From positions 25,374,906 to 25,438,905 of the forward strand of contig OY829665.1 in assembly GCA_963691815.1 (NCBI GenBank): a DNA stretch of 64,000 nt, in the 5' to 3' direction. Under the pieces are notes generated by a model. It was not told the DNA's origin, made no database searches, and worked only from the letters and a program-made list of their open reading frames with translations. The DNA comes from Echiichthys vipera. Its lineage: Eukaryota > Chordata > Actinopteri > Perciformes > Trachinidae. Made by a program: the position numbers and the translations under genes. Of this stretch, positions 1-11,205 are shown one piece after another (the first letter of the stretch is position 1; each line of letters begins with the position of its first letter).

Positions 1-66
1 TAGACAATCAGTATGTGAAAACACAAATATTTGATCCAGTCAGACTGTACATCAAGTGGAATTTAC

Positions 67-2112
67 CTGGCCAGCTCCCAAGTACTACTACTATGAGCTA
101 CATGTCTCTTTTGAAAAGCAGAAACAAGCAAAATTGACCATAAAAAAATAGTATTGTAAAACATATAGCGAAATGTACCATAACACATACCAGTGGCTGC
201 CCACTGCTGGACGTCACACACCCATTCCTCCGTGTCCTCCAGAGAGATGTTGAGCTCCTGCTTGAGACTCTCAAGATTAGCTCCTTCGATTTCTGCCCTC
301 TGTTTAGTCCATTTAGAATGTTTAAAAAAAACAAAACATGGATAAGTCATGGTGTGATCCGTAAAAAGGTATGTTAACATAGGGCATTGGAGATAAGAGA
401 ATAAAGATGTTTTCACATTTGAACCCAGAATAATGTCAGAGAATCAGGTCCGGAGATAGTCCCGAGTTTCTCTTTCACACATGCAGCACACACTTAGATG
501 TGTTCACACTTAATGTAACTACTTAGTTTGGTTTAGGCAAGGGGAGCGTGCAGCTGTATTCACACATGTGCACACTCTGGAATTACCCAGTCTTTGCACT
601 ATTAAGCTGGGAGGGTAAACTCCATTTGATGCCCGGTCCGACTGAATCCGATATTTGTGTACACACACAGCTGTACCAGGAAATGTTCAGATAGTTTCAG
701 GTTTGCAGTGCATGTGTGACAAGGGCTTAAGATGTAGGACAACTATCTAGTGGAATTTAATACACCAAAAGTATTTCATAGTATCAGAAAAAATATGTTA
801 TTTAAAAAAAAGGGGACAATATCAGTAAGTGTATCTCTAATCATGATTGAAAAACCTAAATGACAACATGCAAAACATTCAAGCACAAATTTATGGGGAT
901 ATTCTTAAAGGTATGTCCTCAAAAGAGACTATGTGCCTCATGAAACAATTATTTCCTTGTTATAACAAAGGCTATTTTATGGTGAAAGAATGCAATACGT
1001 ATATAAGAATGCTAATTGGATAGAAAGGACATTGAGTTGTTTGCTGCAGTCATTTGATGTCAAAAACACTTAATGGTGATTTTTGTGAGTTGTCATGATG
1101 ACAACACACGCCAGTGGGGCCGTCAAGTGTGCCACAGCTAGTTGGGAGAATGTTCTTCAGAGGAAGGTGTGAGGAGAAGGGACTGTTAAACTCAGTAGCA
1201 GTGAGTCAGTGGACCATAAGCCCATTGTTCTGCTCATTTTTTGTAGCCAATGCAGCACAAAAACACAGCGATCCAGCAAGCCAGCAGCCAACCAGCATAT
1301 GGCTCTGCCATGCCTCCACACCACACCAGTCACAGGACATGAGCTGAACAAAGTTGTCACTCCTTTAACCTGTGATGCCAGTATTCAAGCCCACAGAAAG
1401 TAACCATGAAATGACAAATGTTAACTTGCAGTAAAGACTTCTTACTTTGAAAAATCTTTTTGCCAGGGTCTTGTGCAGACTCTCTGTCTTCCTGTTGTTC
1501 CATCCCATGGCAAGCACAGTTATCATCTCTGCTCTGCCTGTAAAAAAAATATCCACACACACACAACCCCCAGAAAATATCAAAATTCAGAAAAATTTTA
1601 CAATCTGGTACCGTGTCAAGCCTACCCTTTTCTGACTACACACCAACCAGCATCAGCTGTTTTACATTGCTGACAGCAATGTGGAGTTACAGTCTCTGCG
1701 CCCAATTTCGAATTCAAGAGCTCTGGCATTGCAGCTCTGAATTCTTTTTCAGACATTAACTGTTTTCTTGTCCATGCTGACATTGTGGGTGTCTCCTCCA
1801 CTTTAGTCTCTGAAGATGTTGATCTAAAATAATAAAACACAAAAATTGATGTAAAGGACAGTGTATTTAAAGACAGAAAAGTCATTTCCATAATGGCTTT
1901 GTTACTGCATGTGCATAAAAAAATCCGGCCACTACTTAAGTCAGTTGCCTAAATTTCACATTTTTAAATGGAAACATAAAGTTCGTCTTTAAGCTATTTA
2001 AGCTATCAGATGTCAATATGTGTACCAAGACTTGGGACATCTTGAGGAATGTCATCTGTCAGCAACTCCTCCACTTCTGGGGGCTTCCTAGCGCCACAAG
2101 GTTTAACTATAA
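67..2112 (-). pseudogene. Multi-exon gene fragment, KDZ transposase-like (tentative)
   Basis: Five exon-like blocks lie on the minus strand, read right to left. Block 2112-2008 follows a TATAG acceptor and encodes an acidic segment containing PPEVEELLTDDIPQDVPSLG. Block 1823 to about 1640 follows ATTTTAG and contains FRAAMPELLNSKLG and the cysteine motif TPHCCQQC. Block 1537-1446 runs from an ACAG acceptor to GTAAG and contains VLAMGWNNRKTESLHKTLAK. Block 299-191 runs from ACAG to GTATGT and contains ESLKQELNISLEDTEEW and DVQQWA. Block 107-67 ends at GTAAAT. The CxC-type start and the terminal DVQQWA segment recall fish Kyakuja-Dileera-Zisupton transposase proteins, but this comes from memory of the family. 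The catalytic core should lie between the cysteine block and the VLAMGWNN block, yet only about 100 bp separate them, so the core appears to be missing. The gene continues past the left edge. A host gene of unknown function is the alternative. Confidence 0.4.
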
Positions 2113-2311
2113 ACACAAAACATAATGCAAGAAACATTACTGCTGACCAACTTGTGATTAACAGTAGAACTGTATTATATTTTACTGACCAGATCGATTC
2201 TTCCTAAAGTGTTGAGCTATAATGTTCCCATTCTTGTCCCTCTTCCTCAAGGTAACTCTGGAAACTTTAGTCCCTTTGTTTTCTTTTCTTTACCAGATGC
2301 CATTTTAGATG

Positions 2312-2326
2312 AGAGAGAGAGAGCGC

Positions 2327-2369
<43 letters not shown>
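2312..2369. repeat. (GA)n microsatellite
   Basis: An almost pure GA purine tract with a few interruptions (GCGC, GAAAG). It produces a spurious Arg-Glu-rich open frame on the plus strand. Confidence 0.9.
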
Positions 2370-3065
2370 GAAACTAACAAACAGAAGACCAAACAAAGGC
2401 TACAGTCAAAGTAAAGACAAAGAGACAAAATGACAAAGCAAAAGCTCAGAAAATTAAATTAGTGTAACAGGGAGAAGGATTAAGAAAATGGCGCTTAAAA
2501 GAACCGTTGGATTTGTGTAAATGAGAGTTTTTTTTATTATAAAAAAAAATGAAGCAGGATTAGTTGCACTTCCATAAATGTTACTTATTGCCACTAAAAA
2601 TAAAAATTTAGCAAAATGTAGAGTAAATAATCAAAAGAATAAAAAGAGAAATAAAACGTGTGCCTTCCAAAGTTATGAGTACACTAACACTAATTAAAAC
2701 TATCAGGGCTCTGTATTTGAGAAATGATTAAGTATCAAAATGCGCTCTCTAAGTTCTTACAGTGCATTTTCACCTGTTTATTACCAAAATAAATAGTTAA
2801 AAGATGTCCTAATACTGACGCAAATACACAAAATCACATAAGGTAGCATTTTTTTGTCAAGATAGCATAAATAAAAAGCGTGTTAGCATGTGCGCTAACC
2901 TTAGCGCCTTATTGATAGTTAACATACGACCTCCGTGGCATTCCCAACTGAGTTGTAACTTAAACGTCAAACTGAACTAACTTACTTACACATGATTTGC
3001 AGACAATCACCGTGATAGCTCACACACAGAACACAACATGACCACATAAATTAGTACACAAACGG
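2370..3065. other. AT-rich non-coding stretch upstream of the left-edge gene
   Basis: No convincing gene is visible. At 3066-3071 the plus strand reads ACTTAC, a GTAAGT donor on the minus strand. The GC-richer block to its right (about 3072-3135) could therefore be the non-coding first exon of the minus-strand gene at 67-2112, but this is only a position-based guess. Confidence 0.35.
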
Positions 3066-3287
3066 ACTTACCAATGCTACGACGTCCAGTGAAACGTGAA
3101 TGCCACGCCTCCTTCTGGCGCATCACATTTTGATTGGTGCCAAAGGTTAAAGGGTAGGCGATGACGACATACCCAACACACCGTTTATTGTAGTTATGTA
3201 CACGACCGCTAAACTCGAAACGTGCCTATGGGTCGTAATAAGCTCCTTGATCAACCTATGTGGTCGTTTTTGGGTGGAGGACAGGCT

Positions 3288-3641
3288 GCTTACATTGGAA
3301 TGAGTTGAAAGCGCCCTGCGTCGGGTTTGTACGTTTAAGGAGCGCTCCGATGAGCGGCCCGAAGAGCGCCCCGAAGAGCGCCCCGAAGAGCGCCCCGAAG
3401 AGCGCCCCGAAGAGCGCCCCGAGGAGCGCCCCGAGGAGCGCTCTTCGAGCTTCAAATATCGGCGCGGACAGGCTTACATTGGAGACTGCCCTGAGCTTCA
3501 AATATGGACGTTTAAGGAGAGCCCAAAACTTCAGATATGGACGTTAAAGGAGAGCTCTAAGCTTCAAATATCGCCGCGGACGGGCTTACATTGGAATGAG
3601 TTGAAAGCCCTCTGCGTCGGGTTTGTACGTTTAAGGAGACC
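3288..3641. repeat. GC-rich 12-bp minisatellite inside a duplicated unit
   Basis: From 3361 to about 3445, seven tandem copies of a 12-mer (GAAGAGCGCCCC, with the last two carrying GAG for GAA) run without gaps. The array sits between two near-identical segments of about 57 bp, 3288-3344 and 3584-3641, which share GCTTACATTGGAATGAGTTG and end in GTACGTTTAAGGAG. Shorter variants of GAGCTTCAAATATCG recur between them. Because 12 is a multiple of 3, open frames arise on both strands (KSAP, SSGR and ALFG repeats); they are treated as repeat artefacts. Confidence 0.85.
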
Positions 3642-3724
3642 TTTTTAGTCCGTAACTAACGCCAAAGGCCCTGACCAATCTTCAGTTTTTGACGCGTTGG
3701 GAGTGAGACTGTGTTGGTTTAATA

Positions 3725-5140
3725 ATATCAATAGTAATGTGAATATGACTTATATGTAATGGCAGTTAATACAGCAGAATAGTAGAAACAAGCGTAGCTA
3801 AGGTTATAGATTATAATAGTAGCAGGAAGCGTCATGCAGGACCACGGCAGTAGGCACCACCACGATCACCAGAGACCTGCAAGACGACAAAGCACAAACA
3901 ACTCCATTAGTAACATGCATTGATGAGTCATGAATGATACAGACAGAGAGGAGAGAAGCTCTGAGTATCTGGAAAAGTATTATCCCCCTGCAGACTAGGC
4001 CTATGGCAGCATCATTAAGCAGAACAAAATCAGCTTAAAAATAACAACATTGCTAAGGGCTTGTAAGCCCTAGCTGTAAGCTTTATCAAAAAGGAAAGTT
4101 TTAAGTTTACTCTTAAATATGGGGACAGTGTCTGCCTCCCGAACAACACTTGGGAATTGGTTCCACAGGAGAGGAGCTTGGTAGCTGAAGGCTCTGCCTC
4201 CCATTCTACTTTTGGAGACTCTAGGAGCGACAAGTAGCCCTGCATTCTCAGAGCACAGCGATCTAGTCGGGTAATACGGTACTATGAGCTCTTTAAGATA
4301 CGACAGAGCCTGACCAATAAGAGCTTTATAGGTAAGGAGAAGGATTTTAAATTCTATTCTCGATTTTACAGGTAGCCAGTGCAAAGAAGCTAATACAGGA
4401 GAAATATGTTCTCTTCAATTTGTTTTAGTTCGTACTCGAGCTGCAGCATTTTGGACCAACTGGAGACTCTTAACAGACTTATTGGAGCAGCCTGATAATA
4501 AGGAGTTGCAGTAGTCCAGCCTAGAAGTAACAAATGCATGGACTAGTTTTTCTGCATCTTTCTGAGACAAAATGTTCCTAATTTTCACAATATTACGCAG
4601 GTGAAAATATGAAGTCCTTGTCGTTAGTTTTATGTAAGAATCAAGGGAAATATTCTGATCAATAATAACACCCCCAGATTCCTTAATGTGGTGCTTGAGG
4701 ACAACACAACTTCATCCAGAGTAACAATATCTTTAGGTATTGAGTTTCGGAGGCCTTTGGGGCCAATTACAATGACTTCAGTTTTATCTAAGTTTAACAT
4801 GAGAAAATTGCAGGTCATCCAGCTTTTTATTTCCTTAATGCACCTTTGAAGTTTATCTAACTGATCAGTTTCTTCTGGTTTGAATGGACAAATATAATTG
4901 TGTATCATCAGCATAACAATGAAAATTTATGGAGTGCTTCCTTATAATATTTCCTAAGGGAAGCATACATAAGGTGAATAAAATCGGTCCAAGGACAGAA
5001 CCCTATGGGACTCCGTGACTAACTTTAGTGTGCATGGAGGATTTGTCGTTAACATGTACAAACAGATCTATCTGATACATATGACTTAAACCAGCTTAAT
5101 GTGGTTTCTTTAATGCCAATTAGATGCTCCAGTCTCCAGT
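3725..5140 (-). mobile_element. L2/CR1-clade LINE copy A: 3' UTR and end of reverse transcriptase
   Basis: On the minus strand 4914-4630 encodes part of a LINE reverse transcriptase (LDKLQRCIKEIKSWMTCNF, then LNLDKTEVIVIGPKGL). 4384-4070 encodes its C-terminal part (HWLPVKSRIEFKILLLTYKA, ending in FKSKLKTFLFDKAYS). The 3' UTR (about 4025-3725) shares long runs with the copy at 22560-22925, such as GGCAGTTAATACAG. The element is cut at 5140 by the gypsy LTR. Its sequence resumes at 9910-9928 (GCAGCACTAAGATCTAGTA) and again from 16142 (AAACAAGTACAGAGACAAG). The same text is continuous in the LINE at 30660-30700, so one LINE was split by two later insertions. Frameshifts make it inactive. Confidence 0.85.
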
Positions 5141-5348
5141 CTAGGGAGACAGAAACCAATCATTGGGCAGGAGAAAACAAGGTAACAAGCAAACTAATTG
5201 GCAGGACAGGTGTGGACAATAAGTGGTGGAAAAAACAGGGGGAGTGGCGTCACAGCCACAAACACAAAAGCACATGGTCTGCAAACAAAGGCATGGCCAA
5301 CAGTACACAAACAGACCAGCAGAGTGCACCAGACCCAAAACCCTGACA
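5141..5348 (-). repeat. 3' LTR of the gypsy element, truncated
   Basis: Matches 9704-9909 from GGGAGACAG to CCCTGACA with about three substitutions, then stops abruptly at LINE sequence. Some 396 bp of its distal part are missing, so the LTR lost its downstream end after insertion, probably along with some LINE sequence. Confidence 0.85.
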
Positions 5349-5359
5349 CTAGCCCCCCC

Positions 5360-6552
5360 TCAACGAACGCCTCCGGGCGTCACTTTGCGTTGGGCGGGGT
5401 GCCGACTGCGAAAGTCTTTTATCCGTGTCGGGTCCAGGATGTGCCGGGCTGGGACCCAGCACCTCTCCTCAGGACCATAGCCCTCCCAGTCCACGAGGTA
5501 CTGGAGTCCTCTGCCCCGACGCCTGACGTCGAGAAGCTTGCGTACCGTGTACGCTTCAGAACCGTCGACAAGCCATGGGGGCGGGGGAGGGTCGGGCTCA
5601 GGGTGCAAGTGACTGGTGATGAATGGCTTGATTTTGGAGACGTGGAAGGTGGGGTGAATACGGCGAATGGGAGCGGGGAGCTCGAGGCGGACAGCAGTGG
5701 GGCTAAGGACTTTAGAAATGGGGAAGGGCCCGATGAAACGGGAGATCATTTTGCGGAACTCCGTTTTCAGGGGAAGGTCCCGGGTTGAAAGCCATACCCG
5801 CTGGCCCTGGCGGTAGCGTGGAGCTTGGGTGGGGTGCTTGTCAGCCTGGGCCTTCATCTTGATCGAGGTACGGAGAAGGGTTGCCCGGGTGCGCCTCCAC
5901 GTTCGACGGCAGCGGCGGATGAAGGATTCGGCAGAGGGAGACCCCACCTCCAACTCCTGGTCTGGGAAGAGAGGTGGTTGGTAGCCCAAGGAGCACTCGA
6001 AAGGGGACCGGCCAGTGGAGGAGGAGATATGGGAGTTGATGGTGTACTCCGCCCAAGGTAACTGCCGGCTCCAGGATGTCGGGTTCTGGGAGGCCACGCA
6101 GCGAAGAACCGTCTCCAGTTGCTGGTTAGCCCTCTCCGTCTGGCCGTTGGTTTGTGAATGAAACCCAGAAGATAAGCAAACAGTTGCTCCGAGGAGCTTA
6201 CAAAAAGCTTTCCAGAAACTGGACGTAAACTGCGGACCTCTGTCCGATACCACCTCCAGGGGCAACCCGTGCAGTTTGAACACATGAAGGCTTGAGTTCT
6301 TTTAGACCCTGGATGACAGGACAGCCTAGACGAATGACCCCACTGCAGAACCTGAGAACGAACAGAACTTGGGACAAAGAGGCGGTTAGTGGGGCACTGG
6401 CTGGGCCCTGCTTCCCTAGCTTGGGCTGCAGCCACAACAGATTCGATCTCAAAATGTGCTGCCTGGACAAAGCAGTGGGCAGGCAGGATGGGATCTGGAT
6501 CTTGGATCTCGTCACAGGAGCTGAACTGTCGGGAGAGGGCATCAGGTTTCAC
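5360..6552 (-). pseudogene. Gypsy integrase with chromodomain, internally deleted
   Basis: The upstream part (6552-6290) contains KPDALSRQF, typical of the RNase H-integrase junction. The long frame 6283-5360 begins at FKLHGLPLEVVSDRGPQFTS, which holds the second catalytic aspartate, followed by QTNGQTERANQQLE with the catalytic glutamate. The C-terminus has a chromodomain-like block (VRKLLDVRRRGRGLQYLVDW, then EGYGPEERCW) that in related elements reads histone marks. Between HPGSKRTQAF and the FKLHGLP segment the zinc-binding HHCC region and the first catalytic aspartate are absent, a loss of roughly 100 codons with a frame change. Confidence 0.9.
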
Positions 6553-8437
6553 GTTCTTGTGGCCAGGACGATAGGACGATTGAACCTAGAGAAGAACATG
6601 GACCAACGAGCTTGCCGAGGACTAACCCTTTTAGCAGAGCGGATATATTCAAGGTTCTTATGGTCGGTCCAGACAAGAAATGGCACGGTGGCCCCCTCCA
6701 ACCAGTGTCTCCACCCCTCCAGGGCCATCTTCACTGCCAACAGTTCCCTATTGCCCCTATCATAATTCCGTTCAGGTGGTGTCAGACGGTGAGAAAAGAA
6801 GGCACAGGGGTGGACCTTGTTGTCCTTGGCCGAACGTTGGGACAGTACTGCTCCCACGCCAACATCGGTTGCATCAACCTCCACAATGAACTGCAAATCT
6901 GGGTCTGGCTGGATCAGGATTGGAGCAGAGGTGAAACGCTGCTTCATGGTCAGAAATGCTTCCTCTGCCTTGGGAGGCCAGGAGTACTTAACAGAAGTAG
7001 AAGTCAAAGCTGTTAGGGGGGCAGCGAATGCACTGTAATTACCTATGAAACGTCTATAAAAATTGGCAAACCCGAGGAAGCGTTGGAGTTCTCGCCGGGT
7101 AGAGGGTGTAGGCCATTCCACCACTGCCTTGATCTTCTGTTGGTCCATCTCGACAGTGCCGGCTGAGACCACATACCCAAGGAAAGAGACGGAGTTCCTG
7201 TGAAACTCACACTTCTGCTTTCACGTAGAGTTGGTTCTCCAGGAGGCGCTGAAGCACCTTTCGGACATGGGACGTGTGTTCGGCTAGGGACTTGGAGAAA
7301 ATGAGGATATCATCCAAATAAACAAAAACAAACTTATTAATCATATCTCTGAGTACATCGTTTACCAGACACTGAAAAACAGCTGGGGCATTGGTAAGGC
7401 CAAATGGGAGGACAAGGTACTCATAGTGACCAGAGGTGGTGTTAAAGGCCGTCTTCCACTCATCCCCCTCACGGATACGAACTAGATGGTAGGCATTCCG
7501 GAGGACAAGTTTGGTAAACACTCTGGCCTCTTGAAGTAACTCAAACGCTGAAGACATCAAAGGGAGCGGGTAGCGGTTCTTGATGGTGATGTCATTTAGG
7601 CCTCTGTAGTCGATACAAGGTCGTAAGGAGCTGTCCTTCTTGCCCACAAAGAAAAAAACAGCACCAGCAGGAGAGGAGGAAGAACGGATGATGCCCGCTG
7701 CCAAGAACTCCTGGATATACTTGTCCATGGCTTCAGTCTCCGGCCGGGAGAGGGAGTAAAGGCGCCCCCTAGGGGGGGACGTGCCGGGCAGGAGATCAAT
7801 GGCACAATCATAAGGGCGATGTGGTGGCAAGGAAGAGGCTTTGGACTTACTAAAAACAGCTTTGAGGGCCGAATAGTCTGCAGGGACTGAGGAAAGATCT
7901 GGAAACACTTCGGAGGATCTGGGATCTGGAGTAAAAGGAGCCTGGGCACGAAGAAGGCAATGAGAGTGACAGAACAAGCTCCATCCCACGATCTGCCTAC
8001 TAACCCAGTCTATGTTAGGATTATGTTTAACAAGCCAGGGATGGCCAAGCACTACGGGGGCTTGTGGAGAATCAATAACATAGAAAGACAGCTGTTCATG
8101 GTGATTATCCGAGAGATGCAGACTCACCGCTGGCACAGGTGATCTTGGATAACTTCTGTCCATTCAAGGCATTAGCCACCAGAGGAGTCTTAAGGGCTGT
8201 TGTGGGCACTCCGCATTGGAACAAGAAGTGGGCGTCAATGAAGTTCGCTTCTGCCCCAGAGTCAATGAGAGCCGTCACCTGCTGTTGCAGCTTCCCCCAT
8301 TTCAAGGTAGCTGGTAGGAGAGCTCGTTGCATGGAGGAGGGTTCAATGGGCGTTACGCTCACCAGTACCCCCCTAGCTACTGGTGAGCGTTGTCTTTTAC
8401 TGGACATCTGGTGATGAAATGGCCGGGCTGGCCACAA
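6549..8437 (-). pseudogene. pol: Gypsy pol: protease, reverse transcriptase, RNase H
   Basis: The protease region (8437-8105) has the aspartic active site ALIDSGAEANFID. The reverse transcriptase (8163-7207) has LPFGLTNAPAVFQ and the catalytic YLDDILIFS box. Motif A reads FTKLVLRNAYHLVRI, where the family has an aspartate in place of the first V of LVLR; loss of that metal ligand would abolish polymerase activity. RNase H (7172-6549) includes RNRELLAVKMALEGWRHWLE and FLVWTDHKNLEYI. Three reading frames are used, so at least two frame changes have accumulated. This is a retrotransposon relic, not a host gene. Confidence 0.9.
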
Positions 8438-9289
8438 TACAGACAGGACCGGGACTGAATTCGCCTCTGACGTTCCTCGGGGGTCAGGCGAGTGCGGTCA
8501 ATTTGCATCGGCTCAGGGATACCAGAAGTAGGCAAAGGGGTTGGTTGGTTGACAGGAGAACTAGAAGAGGGCTCCAGGGAAAGCCCAGGGAACCTTCCTT
8601 GGCGGCGCTCCTGAAGTCTACTGTCTATACAGATGGCAAGGTTAATCAAGGCCTCACAGGAGGTTGGCAGATTGAGACACCAGCTCGTCTTTGATGTCTT
8701 CAGACAGTCCATTCAGGAAAGTATCAAACAGGGTATCTGCATTCCAAGTGGTTGAGGTTGCAAGTGTTTGGAAATCAAGGGCATAATCTGACACAGACCT
8801 GCGGCCCTGGCGCATGCGCAGCAGTTCACGAGCAGCCTCATGTCCATGCTTGGAGCGGTCAAAGACCCTTTTAATCTCAGACGAAAACTCATTGTAGTCA
8901 TTGCAACATGGCGGCTCTGCCTCCCAGAGGGCCATTCCCCACTCCCTTGCTCGCTCCGAGAGTAGGGTAATAACATAAGCCACTTTGGTCCAATCGGTGG
9001 GGAAGGTGGTAGGTTGCAGTTGGAAAATCAAAGAACACTGAGATAGAAAAGAACGGCATGTGCCAGGCTCACCAGCGTACTTTTCGGGAGGGGGAAGACG
9101 GGGCTCACGGGCTGGCTCTAGAGGGAATGAGGCAGCTGAGGCAGAGTGAGCTAGTTGGAGAGGCTGAATCTGGGCAGTCAGATCTCTGATGCTCGCTGAC
9201 ACGGTGTTCAGTTGGGTCTGCTGTCTCCCAATAATGATCCCATGATGTTCTAAAACAGTTTTAACTGGGGTTGGGTCTGCTGGGTCCAT
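8377..9289 (-). pseudogene. gag: Gypsy gag, frameshifted
   Basis: The first part (9289-8654) starts MDPADPTPVKTVLEHHG and contains the Ty3/gypsy capsid signature region (PEKYAGEPGTCRSFLSQCSL, then LFDTFLNGLSEDIKDELV). The second part (8712-8377) carries a CCHC zinc knuckle (CLYCGQPGHFITRC) that packages RNA. The two parts lie in different frames and overlap near 8654-8712, so a frameshift interrupts the gene. It sits directly downstream of the 5' LTR. Confidence 0.9.
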
Positions 9290-9305
9290 TGTGGTCAGAT
9301 TGTAC

Positions 9306-9909
9306 TGTTAGGCTAGCTGGTTTTGACCCAAAAGCAGACTAGGTGAGAAGCAGATTCAATGAACAGGTTTATTTTCAGTTAGTCTAGAAGAGTCAAAGCT
9401 CCGAAGACACAAAATCCAACTTAAGGTTTTAAATAAACAAAGTCCAACAAGTGTCCAGGAAACAGAGGCAGAGCAATCCACAGAGCAAACAGGTAACAAA
9501 GGGTAAACCTCTTTCCGGCAGTGCAAAAAATCAAAACTAACAGAGTGAATCGCATACAGGCAGAGTGAATCCAAAAAAGGCAGAGTAATTCCAAAACAGG
9601 CAGAGTAATCCGAACAACGACAGAGAAAATCCAAGACAGGCAGTGTGGCACACAATCTTGCAAAACAATCTGACAAAGGACACTGAGAAGGCTGAACTTG
9701 AATAGGGAGACAGAGACCAATCATTGGGCAGGAGAAAACAAGGTAACAAGCAAACTAATTGGCAGGACAGGTGTGGACAATAAGTGGTGGAAAAAACAGG
9801 GGGAGTGGCGTCACAGCCATAAACACAAAAGCACATGGTCTGCAAACAAAGGCATGGCCAACAGTACACAAACAGACCAGCAGAGTGCACCGGACCCAAA
9901 ACCCTGACA
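9306..9909 (-). repeat. 5' LTR of the gypsy element
   Basis: About 604 bp with TG...CA ends: the plus strand starts TGTTAGGCTAGC and ends ACCCTGACA. The gag start codon (9289) lies 17 bp inside the element. The left 400 bp have no counterpart in the other LTR, which is truncated. Confidence 0.85.
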
Positions 9910-9928
9910 GCAGCACTAAGATCTAGTA
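9910..9928 (-). mobile_element. Short LINE copy A segment between gypsy and pogo
   Basis: These 19 bp match the LINE at 30663-30680 and directly link the gypsy LTR to the pogo terminal repeat. They show that both elements landed in the same LINE. The final TA is the pogo target duplication. Confidence 0.8.
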
Positions 9929-11205
9929 CTGTATTTTCGCGACTATAAGGCGCATATAAACGTCTTTTTTTTTCCTCAAAATATGCGGCGCGCCCTATAG
10001 TGCGGTGCGCCCTATGTGTGTTACTGCGGACGTTGTTGAGACCACCGTGAGAACGTTCAAGGGGGATAGTCGGCGTGGATTGTGTATAAAAGAACAGGTA
10101 TGTGCTTTGTGCAGAACATTGTTGTGATAACAACCCTGAGAATGGCAAAGAGACACGCCTTTGAAGCACAGTTTAAACTGAAGGCTATCAGCTACGCAGA
10201 GGAACATGGAAATCGAGCAGCCGCGAGAGAATTCAAGATTAATGTATCGATGGTTCGCAAGTGGAGGAAGATGGAAAACGAACTCCGACAGGTGAAGAAG
10301 ACGCTGCTGAGTTTCCGCGGACATAAGGCGAGGTGGCCCGAGTTAGAGGAAAGACTCGAGCGGTGGATCATTGAGCAAAGAACGAGTGGGGCGAGCGTTT
10401 CGATGGTCACTGTTCGACTAAAAGCAGTAACGCTAGCGGAGGAAATGAAAATTGAACATTTTCAAGGAGGTCCGTCGTGGTGCTTTCGTTTTATGAAACG
10501 GTGCCATTTTTCCATCCGGACCAGGACTACAGTAGCGCAGCAACGTCCGGCGGATTATAATGAAAAGCTGGCGAGCTTCCACTCTTTCTGCAGCAAACAC
10601 ATCGCCGACAAAAGCATCCAGCCAAGCCACATCACCAACATGGACGAGGTGCCGCTTACTTTCGACATCCCGGTGAGTCACACGGTGGAGAAGAAGGGGA
10701 CAAGAACGGTAGCGATACGCACAACGGGGTATGAAAAAGCTTAGTTTACTGTTGTGCTTGGCTGCCACGCAAATGGACAGCAACTGCCGCCTATGGTGAT
10801 TTTTAAGAGGAAGACTTTGCCTAAAGAGACTTTTCCAGCTGGAGTCGTTATTAAGGCAAATGAAAAGGGCTGGATGGATGAGGAGATGATGAAAGAGTGG
10901 CTGAGGGAGGTGTATGTAAGGAGACCAGGGGCTTCATGTACTAAGACTTGCGTGGCTTTCTTACTAAAACATGGCGTACACTAGAATCCAGAAACTGGCG
11001 TAAGCACAAAAAAATTCAGATGTATCAATGTGTGCGTACGCATGGATCCAAGCACTTTTCCTTTGTACATCCCAATCAAAGTGGAATTGAGCGCACATGT
11101 AGAAGTGCTGAACTCCTCCCTGTCCACGCCCCCATTTAAATATGCAAATCAATGTAAATAGGGCCTGCACCAGGGATACCCTCTCTGCAGCATCAGATTT
11201 AAAAG

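Larger units (their letters stand above)
5141..9909 (-). mobile_element. Ty3/gypsy LTR retrotransposon with chromodomain
   Basis: A minus-strand element with gag, protease, reverse transcriptase, RNase H and integrase in Ty3/gypsy order, and a chromodomain at the integrase C-terminus, as in teleost chromoviruses. The upstream LTR (9306-9909) and the truncated downstream LTR (5141-5348) both begin TGTCAGGG on the minus strand. A polypurine tract (GAGGGGGGGCTAG on the minus strand, 5349-5361) abuts the downstream LTR. Over the roughly 206 shared LTR positions I count about three mismatches, which suggests a fairly recent insertion. The coding region is broken by frameshifts, a changed reverse transcriptase motif and an integrase deletion. 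It lies inside LINE copy A; no target duplication can be read because the left LTR has lost its outer end. Confidence 0.95.

Noticed and set aside
2209..2433. Arg/Glu-rich 74-codon ORF
   Set aside because: Produced by the GA microsatellite.
5198..5788. 196-codon plus-strand ORF
   Set aside because: Antisense to the gypsy integrase and 3' LTR.
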